A program made the translations under genes and the position numbers. The notes under the pieces were generated by a model. It ran no database searches. It was not told the origin of the DNA and was given only the letters and a program-made list of their open reading frames with translations. Of a DNA stretch of 64,000 nucleotides, positions 10,794-21,365 are shown in pieces. The DNA is taken from contig CAJNDS010000558.1 of the NCBI GenBank assembly GCA_905221605.1, positions 826,159 to 890,158 on the forward strand, given 5' to 3'. Position 1 is the stretch's first letter, and every line of letters begins with the position of its first letter. This DNA comes from Symbiodinium natans. Taxonomy: Eukaryota > Sar > Dinophyceae > Suessiales > Symbiodiniaceae.

Positions 10794-10898
10794 CTGGTAG
10801 CTCAGTAACCATGCCCCTTTTGGGGTTGCAGTTACTGAGAAATACACGGGAAACCATGAACACAAAAGCAAGGAAAAGGGTGCCAGTGGGCTGCCAAG
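10793..10898. repeat. Family I element with 4-bp target duplication TAAG
   Basis: It starts CCTGGTAGCTCAGTAACC and ends AGTGGGCTGCCAAG. TAAG stands immediately before (10789-10792) and after (10899-10902). It sits between two islands that read in frame when joined through a GC donor (minus strand, from 10905) and a CAG acceptor (at 10794). Confidence 0.75.
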
Positions 10899-10905
10899 TA
10901 AGTGC

Positions 10906-10982
10906 AACCGGCTGGGGTTGATGGAGGCATCTTCCCCAAAAAAGAGACAGACCTTTCAATCACCTCCAAGCGTTTGTGAATT
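10906..10982 (-). CDS. G1 exon upstream of the family I element
   Basis: After GTAG| the minus strand reads KRLEVIERSVSFLGKMPPST, then PAG. Its 77 nt leave phase 1, and joining to the exon at 10793 keeps the frame. No domain is recognised. Confidence 0.45.
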
Positions 10983-11224
10983 CTACCCCCAAGGCCCTAC
11001 TTGGGGTTCAGGGTACTTCGTAACCCAAATATAGCTGCATGTATAACCCACTTCTAAAGCCCCAAAATCAAGCTAAAAGGGACAATTAAACACCCTTTCC
11101 GAACTGTCCGAACTGGCACAGAAGAGGTACCCTAAACCGTAAACCCTGCAACCTAAACCCTAAACCCTAAGCCCTTATCCCTAAACTCTAAACCCGAAAC
11201 CCTAAACCCTAAACCCCTAAGGGC

Positions 11225-11305
11225 CCCGGCATTGGTGGGCTCGGCATCCATCCGAGGCACGCCTGGCACCAAGCTCACTGCGGATGACACCTGGGAGGGG
11301 CGGCT
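11225..11305 (-). CDS. G1 exon 4
   Basis: After TTTCAG| the minus strand reads SRPSQVSSAVSLVPGVPRMD, then AEPTNAG, before a GC donor. Its 81 nt keep phase 0, as required by exons 1-3. It is low-complexity and Ser/Pro/Val-rich, with no recognised domain. Confidence 0.45.
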
Positions 11306-11315
11306 CTGAAAGTTT

Positions 11316-11420
11316 AGGGTTTGGGGGTTAGGGTTTAGGATTCAGGGTTTAGGGTTTAGGGTTTAGGGTTTAGGGGTTAGGGATTAGGGATTAGGGTTTA
11401 GGGTTTAGGGTTTAGGGTTC
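11316..11420 (+). repeat. TTTAGGG-type array
   Basis: About 14 units with TTAGGGA and TTAGGGG variants, adjoining the upstream edge of G1 exon 4. Confidence 0.85.
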
Positions 11421-11424
11421 CGGG

Positions 11425-11990
11425 CTTGGGGCTCTGAAAGCCAAGGCAAAGGCGCAGGATTCAGGGCTTAGGGCTTAGGGTTGAGGAGGAGGAGGAAGGG
11501 TGCTAAGTTAAAGGGTATCCATAGAGGGCCGCATTCCCTCCTAGACCTTCCTTTGTTACACTTATTTCCGCTCGATTTTGTCCCAAATCAGTTTGCGCTC
11601 GTTTGCGGGAATATGCGCTCGATTGGCGGGTTTATGCGCTCGTTTTGCGGGTTGTGTTGTGCCCATATACGGCATTATGCGCCCGCATGCGGTGTTATGC
11701 GCCCGCGTGCGGTTCGAGCGGAAATTTGTGTATCAAAGGAAGCTCTAGGCTGCTAACCAACAGTAAGTAATAGGGTAATAAGTACAGTTATAAGTACAGC
11801 TATAAGTACAGTTAAAATTGGGTTACTAAGTACCCTGAACCTCCAAGTAATCCGCACTTAGCCTCCTCTGAGGTCGGGGGTGCTTCGAACCCAATCCAGT
11901 CCTGGCAAAACCTGGGTTTCTCCAAATTAAGGTCTAGAGTTTAGGGTCTAGGGTTTAGGGTTGAGGGTTTAGGGTTTAGGGCATATTTGC
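11425..11990. other. Intron-like stretch with a repeated GCGCTCGTTTGCGG phrase
   Basis: Between 11590 and 11720 the phrase ATGCGC(T/C)CG...GCGG recurs about five times at 20-25 base spacing, giving a short degenerate tandem repeat. A half copy of family III follows at 11765-11852. No gene is recognised. Confidence 0.5.
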
Positions 11991-12087
11991 GGTCTTAAAG
12001 GGGTTTTCAGGTAGCCGGCTGATAATGGTACCATCCAATATGCTGTCCCAATGGTCGCGGAGGTGAGCGCGCGTGTCTGGCCCCCAA
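11991..12087 (-). CDS. G1 exon 3
   Basis: After TTTTAG| the minus strand reads WGPDTRAHLRDHWDSILDGT, then IISRLPENPFKT, before a GC donor (GCAAAT). Its 97 nt bring exons 1-3 to 186 nt, an exact 62 codons. The frame is forced by exon 2, which supports the model. The domain is not recognised. Confidence 0.6.
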
Positions 12088-12141
12088 CTAAAACCCTAAA
12101 CCCTAAACGCTAAACCCTAAACCCTAAAACCTAAACCCTGC

Positions 12142-12206
12142 CGTGAGCCCGATTCCCCTTGGTTCAGGAACATGCAGCTTGAACTCGGGCAACAGGGATC
12201 CTCATG
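12142..12206 (-). CDS. G1 exon 2
   Basis: After CCCAG| the minus strand reads HEDPCCPSSSCMFLNQGESG, then S, and ends with two bases of an Arg codon before a GC donor. The Cys pairs close to the N-terminus could add palmitoylation sites. Confidence 0.55.
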
Positions 12207-12340
12207 CTGGGAGGATATAACCTAAACCCGGTGGGACCCTATACTCCTCAAACCCTCAAAACAAAACCTAAAACCCTAAACACCTAAATCCTCAACAAAA
12301 CCCCTATTAAAAAAAAAAAAAAAAACGCTCAGTGCCAGAC

Positions 12341-12364
12341 GTCTGCGGAGGCACCGCAGCCCAT
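12341..12364 (-). CDS. G1 exon 1: MGCGASAD, acylation-type N-terminus
   Basis: The ATG at 12364 opens MGCGASAD, followed by a GT donor (GTCTGG) and a phase 0 join to exon 2. Gly2 and Cys3 match the usual N-myristoylation plus palmitoylation signal, so the product probably sits on a membrane face. An in-frame stop lies upstream in the island, consistent with a true start. Confidence 0.55.
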
Positions 12365-12470
12365 GCTCGCAGCCCCAGGGCATCCCGGAATGGCTCTTGG
12401 AGTCTAGTTGCGAAAAGGGTCAAGGGTTTAGGGTTTAGGGTTTAGGGCTTAGGGCTTAGGGTTTAGGGTG

Positions 12471-12566
12471 TAGGGCTTAGGGCTTAGGGCTTAGGGCTTA
12501 GGGCTTAGGGCTTAGGGCTTAGGGCTTAGGGCTTAGGGCTTAGGGCTTAGGGCTTAGGGCTTAGGG
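12471..12566 (+). repeat. Homogeneous TTAGGGC array
   Basis: About 14 tandem units of a single-base telomere variant, with almost no standard units inside. Confidence 0.95.
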
Positions 12567-12934
12567 GCGTGTCCTACATTCTAAGAAATATTCACCATAT
12601 GCCATGGGCATACCCTGAAACAAATTACGGGGCTTGGGGAAATCCTTCCTTACATGTTGTTTTATAGGTTAAGGCGTATGGGTTTGGGGTAGGTTGAAGC
12701 GTTCTTAGATTTGAAGGGCTTAGAAGGGCTTTGAAGGGCTTTTTAGGGCTCTGAATGGACTTCAGGGTAGGAAGAGGTTCCAAAGGCTCAAAGGGGTTTA
12801 GGGGTTAGGGTTTAGGGTTTAGGGAGGCTCAAAGGGGTTCAAGGCTGCCGGAGGCATTTATCGCTTCGCGGGGTTTGGGAGAAGACCTGCGGGTCTTTGG
12901 TTATTGTGAGGTGGCCATGGAACCACATCGTAAG

Positions 12935-13050
12935 AAGGGCACCATTTTGGGGAGTTGGTTACTAACCCTAAACCCTAAACCCTAAACCCTACACCCTAAA
13001 CCCGGAACAATGAACCAAAAACAAGGCGAAGGGCACCACTAGGCCACCGA
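12935..13050. repeat. Family I element split by CCCTAAA units
   Basis: Family I core (CACCATTTTGGGGAGTTGGTTACT and ACAATGAACCAAAAACAAGGCG) with about six CCCTAAA units inserted between the halves. Confidence 0.6.
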
Positions 13051-14474
13051 GTCTTAAGGCGGCAAGGGTCGACTGGGGGGGCTTTTGCTTCAAGGCCCTG
13101 CGCAGCAAAGAGGTGTAGCACTCGAAGAGGATCCAAGAGTTCTACCTTAAACCCTTAAGGTGGTACCCTCGGGCTTTGGGCCCTTTTTCAGGATCCCTAA
13201 GGGAATATAAGAGCCATATTAGGAGTAGATGAAGGGGGACCTTGAGGGGTACAGCCTTAGGGGTACGATTCTTCATCCCTTGAGAGGAAGGGCTCTGAGA
13301 CAAGGACGTTTGAGGCCAGCAATATAGGGGTCGGAATAAGTACTAATGGTATTCCCTTAGGGTCCCTTTGTAGTTATACCATAAAGAAGCAAAAGCCTTG
13401 ATGTATCCATTGATTCATGACCCCCTTTCACGGGGACTTGAGATACCGGAAGAAGAGGTCAGATGATTCTGCCCAATGCTCGCAGGCGCCTATTGCTGAC
13501 AAGTGGACATCCTGAATGCGGAGCGACGGGCTTCGAAGTGTTAGTCCGAAGACACAGCACTAATGGGCATCATTGTCCTGGATTGAATTCTCTGAGTCTG
13601 GCTGCTAAACCCTACACCCTACACCCTACACCCTACACCCTACACCCTAAACCCTAAACCCTAAACCCTAAACCCTAACTCTTAATCCGGAATCCTAGAA
13701 GGCTCAACTACTGCAAAGTCCATCTTGAAAGTGCTGCATTCTTTTCTGCACTGGCAATCGCACAAGAGGCGCAGCTTCTCAGAATGGCACTGCTCCCGAC
13801 TCCTGACCAGAGAATCACTTGCATGTAATGCAGGCGCCTATTGACTTAGCAGTTTATAACATAAGATCATGGAAGAAAACGTCTACAACCGCACTTCGAA
13901 TGCTGCCAACATATATCTGCACACATATGATCGATAATTTATGGTCTAGGGCTTGGGCTTACGGTTTCTAACCCCGAAACCCTAGAATTCCCAAGCCTTA
14001 CATGGATACAACCAGCAAAAACATCAATGAAGCTCGCAACCCTAGGGTTTAGGGTCTAGGTTGTGACGGGGTTAGGTTGCAGGGTCTAACATTCCATTGG
14101 GGCTTCGGTGTTAGGGTTCAGGCGTTAGTTGGGAAGCCCTAGACCCCCGACCTCAAGCCCTGAACCCACGTGGCCCATGCTGGGAAGCTCTTTTGACTGA
14201 GTAAGTCTACCGGGTATCCCCTAAAAGCCTCATATGCATCCCCATAACCCACCTTACTAAGCCTACTGACTAAGTCCAAAGAGCTTCCAAGTGGTAGGCA
14301 CCCAAGAAAGTAGCCTAGAACAAAGAGGTCGGTGCAAGGTTCTTAAAGAGGCTCGTCGGGTTCTGGGACTTAGGGTTTAGGAGAGTGGAGTTTGCAATTT
14401 CCCAGGAAAGGGCACAACTGGGCATCGCATCATCTGCATGACTTTTTGGCCACATCCTCAGGAAATCACCTGGG

Positions 14475-14590
14475 TAGTTTTCTAAATTAGGGCCACTTGT
14501 TGGGATCCCTTTTTAAAGGGTGCCGCCTTATACCCTTCATACTGGGTAATTTAGGAAACTACCCGTATGCCACACAAAGGGAAAAAAGGC
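14475..14590. repeat. Palindromic element, separate family
   Basis: GGGTAGTTTTCTAAATTAGG on the left is mirrored by GGGTAATTTAGGAAACTACC on the right, around CCCTTTTTAAAGGGTG. No second copy was found in the window. Confidence 0.5.
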
Positions 14591-14936
14591 ATGCTACGGG
14601 GGGGGGGTGGATTAAAGCCCAACACACTAAACCGCTCAACCCTCAACCCTAAACCCTAAACCCTAAACCCTAAACCCTAAACCCAAAATCTCTCTTTTTG
14701 GCCGCTCTCTCCAAGAAGGCATTCTGGACACATCGACTGGCTCTGCATGGTCCTACCGGCTCGTAGAGTCGGGGTTTTAGGGTTCCGGGTTTAGGGTTTA
14801 GGGTTTAGGGTTTAGGGGTTAGGCTTTAGGACTGAGGGCTCCGTCCGGGCTTAGGCAGCGGCATCTGGACTCTGAGGGAACCAGCTCCAAGGAACAACGA
14901 CAGCCTGCAAAAACACGGCGCCTCCTAGAGCTTCTT

Positions 14937-15043
14937 GTTTAGGGTTTAGGGTTTAGGGTTTAGGGTTTAGGGTTTAGGGTTTAGGGTTTAGGGTTTAGGG
15001 TTTAGGGTTTAGGGTTTAGGGTTTAGGGTTTAGGGTTTAGGGT
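14937..15043 (+). repeat. TTTAGGG array
   Basis: About 15 near-perfect units. Confidence 0.95.
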
Positions 15044-15044
15044 C

Positions 15045-17160
15045 CAGTGTGATGGCTGGGGGGTATTGGGGCCAGCTGTCGCAGCTGCTGTCGCACCCCG
15101 TAGGTGCGGTGTGTTCATGGAAAAGCTTGCACGGTGAGACGGCAAAAAAAGTGCATCCGAGGAAGCCAAGTGCAAACTCCGGATTTGACCCCTGCACTCG
15201 GCCGCTGGCCATCGGCCACGGACCAATCATGCGTTTCATATTCCCTTGGGCTCTATGCAGAATAATTCTGAGGGGGCTAGAGTCACTGCAGTCAATAGGC
15301 TCGCTTGTGGCAGCAGGTACCGCGCGCCTGCCTTTGAAGATTCGGACCATTGAAGGGCCAAGCTCTGGAGTCACAAGTTCTTCGGTCCCCCGCAATACCA
15401 CTCTTGAAGATTTAGGGTGTAGGGTCTAGGGTTTAGTTAGGGTTTAGGGCTTAAGGTGTCTGAATTGAGGGGGCGCGCTGGTGCTAAAAGCACCCAGGCG
15501 CGCCCCGACTTGTGAAGCCCCGCCCCCGCTTGCGCTCCACCCTCACCGTGACCTTTGCAGGTTTAGGGTTTCCTTGCTTTCTGATCGTGCTCCTGCATAT
15601 CATTCTTGTTGAGAGTGGCGCCCCAGCATCCTCGGTGTGTATGAGGTTTCTGGAAGTCAGTGCCCGAGATTTGGTGCTGGGGTTGGGGGTCCTGACAGGT
15701 TTGGGACCCGGATTCGGGCACCCTGCTTGGAAAAGCGTTCTGGTTGGGAGCCTGCCACCTGGGAGGCCGCTGCCTGTGGGGAGGCCCACCTGCGGTTCGG
15801 GATTGGGGGAACGTCCCGTGCAGGAAGGCTGTGCTGGAAGGCCCCGCAAGGGGGGAAACTTTCGGGAGGGCCCCGCAACTGATCCTTCAACCTGAAAAAA
15901 TAGGGAAAATTGCTCGCTTGCCTGGCTGGACCTGTCTGCCGCCCGGCGAGGCCCCTGCCCTGCCTTTGCGGCCCCCTGCCTGGGAGACCCCTGCCTCAAA
16001 GGCCAGAAACGTGGGGCCCAGAAGAGGGGAGCCTCGCTTTGCCCCGAGGGTCTGAGAGGGGCTTCTGACTCCGGAGCTCCCTCGCCTGCCGGCTTCAGTG
16101 CGTTCGCCCTGCTCGACGGGTCCGGGCTCACTCAGTTTAGGGTTGAGGGATTTCTGGTAGCACGCTGTGGTTCTGGATATCTTACCAATGCCCCGAATAT
16201 CCCATAGCCATGAATTCCTAAATAGTAGTGCTTGGACAAGCCAGCAAACTTCCACGGAGGGACCCAAGATCTCTGGATTGAGACATGTTTTTGGGGTTCC
16301 CCTGGACCCCCAAAGTAACGAATCTTTCGTCGCGATAGTACGAGCACGCAATGAGCAGTCATGTCCTGCATGGAAGCTACACGTATCTTGGAATAATCGG
16401 TAGTTGAGCAACTTGGATTTGCAGGGCTTTTGGGGCGCTGTGTTTGCAATCTGCGGCAGTCTCGCCGCGTTGTCCCATCAGCGCCTTGACTTAATAAGCA
16501 ACCATCATACATAGATTACTCTGTCAGTCAAGGTCGATAGCAAGTGCCTTTGAGCACAAGCTGTTTCAGCTCGCTGCAAGACTCTCGAAGGATCATGCTG
16601 CTGAGGGGTTGCTCCTTGTTGAAGCTCTTTGTTTAGTCAGAGACCCTGCAGCAGTTTGAGGTCGGAACTGCGTTTCAAAATACAATTGCGGCTTCAAAGG
16701 TAGGAGGGCTTGCTGGCAAATTCTGCCTCCGCCTCCCTTCAACGAATTGCGAGATGATCTGCTAGTGTCAGGCATGCCTTGACAGGCTATAGGTTAGAGG
16801 CTTGGTGTATATGGATTGCTTGGGAGCGGAACTCAGCTCGACAAGCAGAATCAAGTATTCCAATCTTACCCGCAGCTCAACAGCTCACATGTCGAGTGCG
16901 GGTGCTCACGCTTAAAAACGAGGTTCTTGGGACAGCTTCTATGGGGGTTTCCGAAAATCAGGGGGACCCTAGGATAGACCCCTTAAACAAATTAGGATTC
17001 TCTTATAACGAGGACCCCAACAATAAGGTACCCCTCATTTCGGAAACCCCGATATTATACTCCTGTAAGTTGATGATGTCAGGACGACCTTGTGGACCAA
17101 ATGGAGCCTAAAAGGGCATGGGGCTCATACACCCTAATCAGGATTATAGTAGTATGGGGT
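15045..17160. other. Repeat-poor, GC-richer block with no recognised gene
   Basis: It is the longest stretch nearly free of telomeric units. Minus-strand frames of 123 codons (15030-15401) and 215 codons (15484-16131) are open, as are plus-strand frames over the same bases. The 215-codon frame is rich in Pro, Gly, Arg and Ser, as expected of GC-rich non-coding sequence. A minus fragment TEELVTPELGPSMVRIFKGR at about 15350 looks protein-like. I assign no function. Confidence 0.35.
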
Positions 17161-17484
17161 TCTGACCCCAACCCTAAACCCTAAACCCTAAACCCTAAAC
17201 CCTAAACCCTAAACCCTAAACCCCTGACCCCAACATGAGGGATCATTTGGTCCCCAAGGTATCCGGGCCCGACATTCCTCAACTTTTCAAGTGCGGACCG
17301 AGCCAATCGCAGCCTTGGATCCCTGGGACTATAAATCCTGATCTTTGAGGTGTGTGGGTTGTGGGTTTGGGGTTTAGGGCTTTTAGGGTTTAGGGTGTAA
17401 GGTTTTGACAAGGGTTTAGGGTTTAGGGTTCAGGGTTTAGGGTTCAGGTTTTAGGGTTTAGGGTTCGGGGTTCGAAACACTAGG

Positions 17485-17595
17485 TTGCCCAGTAACCTAG
17501 GAATAAAAAAATGGTAGCCTTTTTGGTTTCGAGGGGATTATAAGGGAACCTAAACCCCAAAAGAGGGGAATCAGGGCCTACTCTGGGTCCTAGGG
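17485..17595. repeat. Family Ib element
   Basis: GGTTGCCCAGTAACCTAGGA, TTTTTGGTTTCGAGGGGATT and GGGCCTACTCTGGGTCCTAG match the copies at 5040, 58070 and 60780. A TTTAGGG array follows immediately. Confidence 0.65.
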
Positions 17596-18499
17596 TTTAG
17601 GGTTTAGGGTTTAGGGTTTAGGGTTTAGGGTTTAGGGTTTAGGATTTAGGGTTTAGGGTTTAGGGTTAGGGTTTAGGGTTTAGGGGCATCCTTCGTAAGT
17701 TCAGGGTTGATCAGGATCGGGGCTTAGTGGGGCAGGTTTGGGACCCTAGAAAAAATCACATTTGTATGGCCTTATCAGGATTGTATATAAAGGATTAAGA
17801 GTAAGGGTTATATATAAAGGATTAAGGGTGACCAACATTGAAAATGATGTTGAATACTACCCCTGCTTAGGCGGGGTTAGGGTTTTGCACGGGGGTTTCC
17901 CGGGACCCACTGGATTCTTGGAACGGGCGGTCCGCACACAGCGATTCAACTGAAATCAAATCACTCCGAGAGCAACCTGTCTGCTGTAACCCGGTTGTAA
18001 CAAAGAAAGATGAACTGAACTAAATGTTAAGCATGTGTCTGTCTTCTTTCAGATACTCAGAGTGCTCTTGATCTGGCTCATTCTTGCCACTCCAGCTGGA
18101 TGCAAGATTGAGCCATCCAGCAACATCTACACAACCGGCCAGAGCCCTCTCGAGGTATGAATCCCCAAACATAATTGAAGAAAGGGAGGCATTGGCGCCT
18201 ATGATCCTCATGAGGGTAGGTCTTCTTGTTGCTGGAAGTCTGGAGGACAGCAAGCTGAAGGACATGAGCTTCATTTCGCACTCACGTCAGATTCCATTAG
18301 AGGATGCACCTGCCCACTGGTACCTGGCTTGTGACAAAGCCAGCCGTTGAATCTCGGGCTTCGATGCTTTCTAGCGACGACAAGCACAAAGAACAACCCA
18401 TGGTTCACAAGCAGCCCAAACCCTGAACCCAAACCCTAAACCCTAAACCCTAAACCCCTAAACCCTGTAACCCCTAAACCCTAAACCCCCAAAACCCCC

Positions 18500-18649
18500 C
18501 TAGAACGCATCCAGGGCACGCTGTTGCTTGAGGAGGCGCCTGAGAGCCGCAGGCAGCACCATGTCGAAGTGCAGTTGCTCGTCCGTCGATTCCACTTCTT
18601 GCTGACAATCTACGAAGACGTCACTCAGAATGCCCTGCATTTGCATCAC
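18500..18649 (-). CDS. G2 last exon: C-terminal tail and stop
   Basis: After CAAG| it reads VMQMQGILSDVFVDCQQEVE, later ALRRLLKQQRALDAF and stop TAG at 18500-18502. Its 150 nt are in phase 0 with the previous exon (GT donor). The tail has a helical, Leu/Arg-rich end that could be an assembly coil. It is flanked by CCCTAAA on the left and TTTAGGG on the right. Confidence 0.75.
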   Translation of the reverse strand: MMQMQGILSDVFVDCQQEVESTDEQLHFDMVLPAALRRLLKQQRALDAF

Positions 18650-18661
18650 CTTGGGTGTGAG

Positions 18662-18861
18662 TTTAGGGTTTAGGGTTTAGGGTTTAGGGTTTAGGGTTTT
18701 AAGGTTTAGGGTTTAGGGCTTAGGGTTTAGGGTTTAGGGCTTAGGGTTTAGGGCTTGGGGCTTAGGGTTTAGGGTTTAGGGTTTAGGGTTTAGCGTTTAG
18801 GGTTTAGGGTTTAGGGTTTAGGGGGGTTTAGGGTTTAGGGTTTAGCGTTTAGGGTTTAGGG
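18662..18861 (+). repeat. TTTAGGG array in a G2 intron
   Basis: About 27 units with a few TTAGGGC and TTTAGCG variants. It fills most of the 285-bp intron between the last two G2 exons. Confidence 0.93.
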
Positions 18862-18934
18862 TGAACCTTGCAGCAAAGGCAACAGAGAAACCATGATTTG
18901 TCGGCGCAGAACTCTCTCTTGCAGCGCAAGTCAC

Positions 18935-18978
18935 TTCGACGAATCGTCGTGCATAACGGCTGGCAGCACCATGAGTGT
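18935..18978 (-). CDS. G2 exon: helix after the nucleotide-binding-like domain
   Basis: After TCAG| the minus strand reads THGAASRYARRFVE, before a GT donor. Its 44 nt take phase 1 in and phase 0 out. The preceding residue is completed across the intron (LDALKFLD-THGAAS), continuing the alpha-C region of the domain. Confidence 0.75.
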
Positions 18979-19137
18979 CTGATCTCTCAGCCAAGGTCGT
19001 ACAGAACCTTATTTGCTGAGCTCATAAAGCCCCCAAACAATGTGTACACTTTCAGGTCTATAGGGATTGTCGTATGCCAAAAGGTGTATCCCTAAACCCT
19101 AAACCCTAAACCCCATAAAGCGTACTCGTTCAGCTGC

Positions 19138-19216
19138 CAAGGAACTTCAGAGCATCCAAGCAGAGAACCTCCGAGGTGGCGTGCGCCACGAGCTCCCCCA
19201 TGTGCACCCAGGGTGC
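19138..19216 (-). CDS. G2 exon: second half of the nucleotide-binding-like beta-roll
   Basis: After TTAG| it reads APWVHMGELVAHATSEVLCL, then DALKFL, before a GC donor. It joins EICLW in phase 0. In cyclic-nucleotide-binding domains this is where the phosphate cassette ends with a conserved Arg-Thr/Ala-Ala; here the sequence is GELVA, so the phosphate-binding Arg is missing. The domain probably does not bind cyclic nucleotide in the usual way, as in the KCNH group. Confidence 0.8.
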
Positions 19217-19233
19217 CTAACAAGACTCTATGG

Positions 19234-19325
19234 GGGTTTAGGGTTTAGGGTTTAGGGTTTAGGGTTTAGGGTTTAGGGTTTAGGGTTTAGGGCTTAGGGC
19301 TTAGGGCTTAGGGTTTAGGGTTTAC
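19234..19325 (+). repeat. TTTAGGG array in a G2 intron
   Basis: About 12 units, including three TTAGGGC, just upstream (sense) of the exon at 19216. Confidence 0.93.
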
Positions 19326-19339
19326 AATTTGCGGGGAAG

Positions 19340-21200
19340 CTCTTGAGTCTGTTGCTCTGTCTACCTCTCTCTCTCTCTCCCTCTCTCGCTCTGGTGCTCT
19401 CTTCCTTCCAGCACACAGGGTAGCCGAAGTGGCCGCCCCCGGAGGGCCCCTAAACTCTAAACCCTAAGCCCTAAACCCTCCGCCACAATGCTCCCACAAC
19501 TTGACCTTGTTTCACAGGAGCCTGGCGGCCTGGAGAGGCGATGAAACACCCAAGAAACGACCCAAAAAACAAAGGGTTGGGCGGGGGGGGGATTCTGGGC
19601 CCTTAGGGTTGAGGATTCAGGATTTAGGGTTTGGGGTTGATCTTGCAGGCTTGTCCTGCCAAGCAATCATATCCTGTACTGTACTGTACTGTCCCATCGA
19701 ATGTTGGGGGGTCCGGATGCCACGAAAACTTGGAAGCTCTTCTGACTTAGCAAGGAAGGATAGTAAGGTCGGTTCTGGGGATCCCAATAGCCTAGACCCA
19801 AAACCCAAAACCCCAAACCCTAAATACTTTTAGGGGGATACTAAGTCGACTTACTAAGTCAAAGGAGCTTGCAAGAAGCCGTGCTCTCCGAAGGTTGTCT
19901 GACCTAAAAAGCCCCAAACCTTGGGATGTTCCCCCTTATGCTAACAGTCCTTAATAGGGATGAAAACCGGGGGGGGGGGGGGGACTATAATCCCTATTCA
20001 GGACTTTTGGTATAAGGGGGATCATCAGACCCTCAGAACATTTGTGCTGTTTTCAGATTTCTCTGCCTGGTTCTGTTTGGCAGAGGTTCCTCCTGTTTCG
20101 AAAATCTGACGTGTCAACGCGCTGTACTGTCGCAATACGTTTCGCGCCTGACTGCTCGAATGAAGATCTGCTTTCTTTTTCCGGCCTGGAGTTCCGAAAT
20201 CAAGATCCTCGCAGCGTTTTGCAAACATGCTTTGCTGTCTCAAACTTTGGGGCTGCTGGGGCCTGGAGTCCCTCAAGATGAACCCGACTCAGCCGACTGA
20301 CAGTATGCACATGCAGAGAGACATGGTGTTTTGGCTGCAAAGATATGTTTCTCTGAGGCAATCTAGCCCCCTTGCATCCGCCATGGGGCGTCCCAGTCAT
20401 GGCCCGGATATTCGCTCAATTCGCTCTAGGGTTTAGGGTTTAGGGTTTAGGTTTAGGGTTTAGGGTTTAGGGTTTAGGGTTTAGGGTTTGGGGTTTAGGG
20501 TTTAGGGTTCAGGGTCATAACAGGGGGTGGGTGGGTGATTTGAAGGGTGTTGATGCGATGGCTGGCGCCGTAACAGCCGCTCCTGACGCAAACAAAGTGG
20601 CCTGGGCACACTCACTGACACAAGCAAGCTCAAATAGCTGTTTGTCGTAGTTTAGGTTTCGTGGTGTGCGTTGGCCACTAGCCCGACCTACCCCAGCGCA
20701 AACCTACCCATTGTTTTATTTGCTGGTTTCGGGTTTGGGGTTTCGGGTTTAGGGTTTGCAGTTTTGCACAGGATTGGACAGTGCAGTGTTGTCAGCCGTG
20801 GAATAAAGCGGTTTAGGCTTCAGGGTTCAGGGTTTTGGGCACACACGTTCAGGGAGACACGATACATCAAGAGCCAAAGATATGTGTGTGTGTGTGTGTG
20901 GGTGGGTGATGTTTCCTCTCTCTCTTTGTTGTTGTTTTGGGGTACATGTACACAAACCCCCGCCAAAATGTGTATATCCTTAATTATAAGTACATGACAC
21001 ATATGAACACAAATACAAATAATTGCCAATGCAAAATACATGTCCAGATACGTATACACATACCGAGCTCGCCCGAAAGGTTTAGAAAGAGCTGCAGAGA
21101 TTTAGGGCCTATGTAGGGCTTGAAAGGTTCAGGGTTCAGGGTTTAGGCCAAGTTTAGGCTGTCGGGCTTAGGGTTTAGGATTTAGTTTTTAGGATTTAGG
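19340..21200. other. Long G2 intron with elements and unassigned frames
   Basis: It holds a CTCTCT tract (19365-19400), a family II palindrome, a TTTAGGG array (20425-20515) and a GT microsatellite (about 20883-20910). Frames on both strands at 20025-20430 are open for 66-83 codons without recognisable content. Confidence 0.5.
19922..20030. repeat. Family II palindromic element, decayed right end
   Basis: It starts TTGGGATGTTCCCCCTTATG and its mirrored half reads ACTATAATCCCTATTCAGGAC, with a poly-G run at the centre. The terminal CATCCCAA has decayed. Confidence 0.75.
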
Positions 21201-21297
21201 GATGACAGGCGCAAGTTCTTGGGCATCTTTGAAGAATGCAGAAGAAACCCTAAACCTCAAACCCTAAACACGAGAGCTGGAAACAAATCCAGGCCAC

Positions 21298-21360
21298 CCA
21301 CAGGCAGATCTCGGAAACCCAATGCGAGTCGTCCAACAGCTGCTCCGTTTCCTCGGATTC
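21298..21360 (-). CDS. G2 exon: beta-roll with WVSEICLW
   Basis: It reads ESEETEQLLDDSHWVSEICL, then W before a GT donor (GTGGCC). The block corresponds to the FGEI..L stretch of cyclic-nucleotide-binding domains, with Ser for Gly. It joins APWVHMGE in phase 0. The upstream border is a TAG acceptor, either of two adjacent ones. Confidence 0.75.
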
Positions 21361-21365
21361 TACTA

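Larger units (their letters stand above)
120..12364 (-). other. Gene G1 span: uncharacterised MGC-initiated multi-exon gene, left end outside the window
   Basis: This is a gene model assembled from short open islands between telomeric repeats. The first exon starts MGCGASAD at 12364, which suits N-myristoylation on Gly2 and palmitoylation on Cys3, so the product is probably membrane-attached. The first three exons join in frame with phases 0 and 2 through GT and GC donors. The 3' part (2992 down to 655) carries the blocks SVSHAWE, EHPDPCAHQL and DYTSLFQYKRQ, an arrangement I associate with a recurrent dinoflagellate protein family of unknown function; that association is from memory. Many middle islands are open on this strand but too short to prove. 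No stop was found, so the gene probably continues past base 1. It could be two genes. Confidence 0.5.
12365..18499. other. Intergenic region between G2 and G1
   Basis: 6.1 kb lies between the stop of G2 and the start of G1. It holds a TTAGGGC array, family I and Ib elements, two long TTTAGGG arrays and a 2-kb repeat-poor block (15030-17160). Several 100-200 codon frames are open on both strands in that block, but none is recognisable. The promoters of G1 and any 3' UTR of G2 would lie here; no TATA-like or spliced-leader motif was recognised. Confidence 0.5.

Noticed and set aside
12341-12364. Trans-spliced leader remnant near gene starts
   Set aside because: I looked for the dinoflagellate spliced-leader pattern (GCCATTTTGGCTCAAG) and saw only short partial matches such as CCATTTTGG, not at gene starts.
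15484-16131. 215-codon minus-strand frame
   Set aside because: GC-rich sequence is open in several frames on both strands here, and residue content (Pro, Gly, Arg, Ser) reflects base composition. No domain was recognised.
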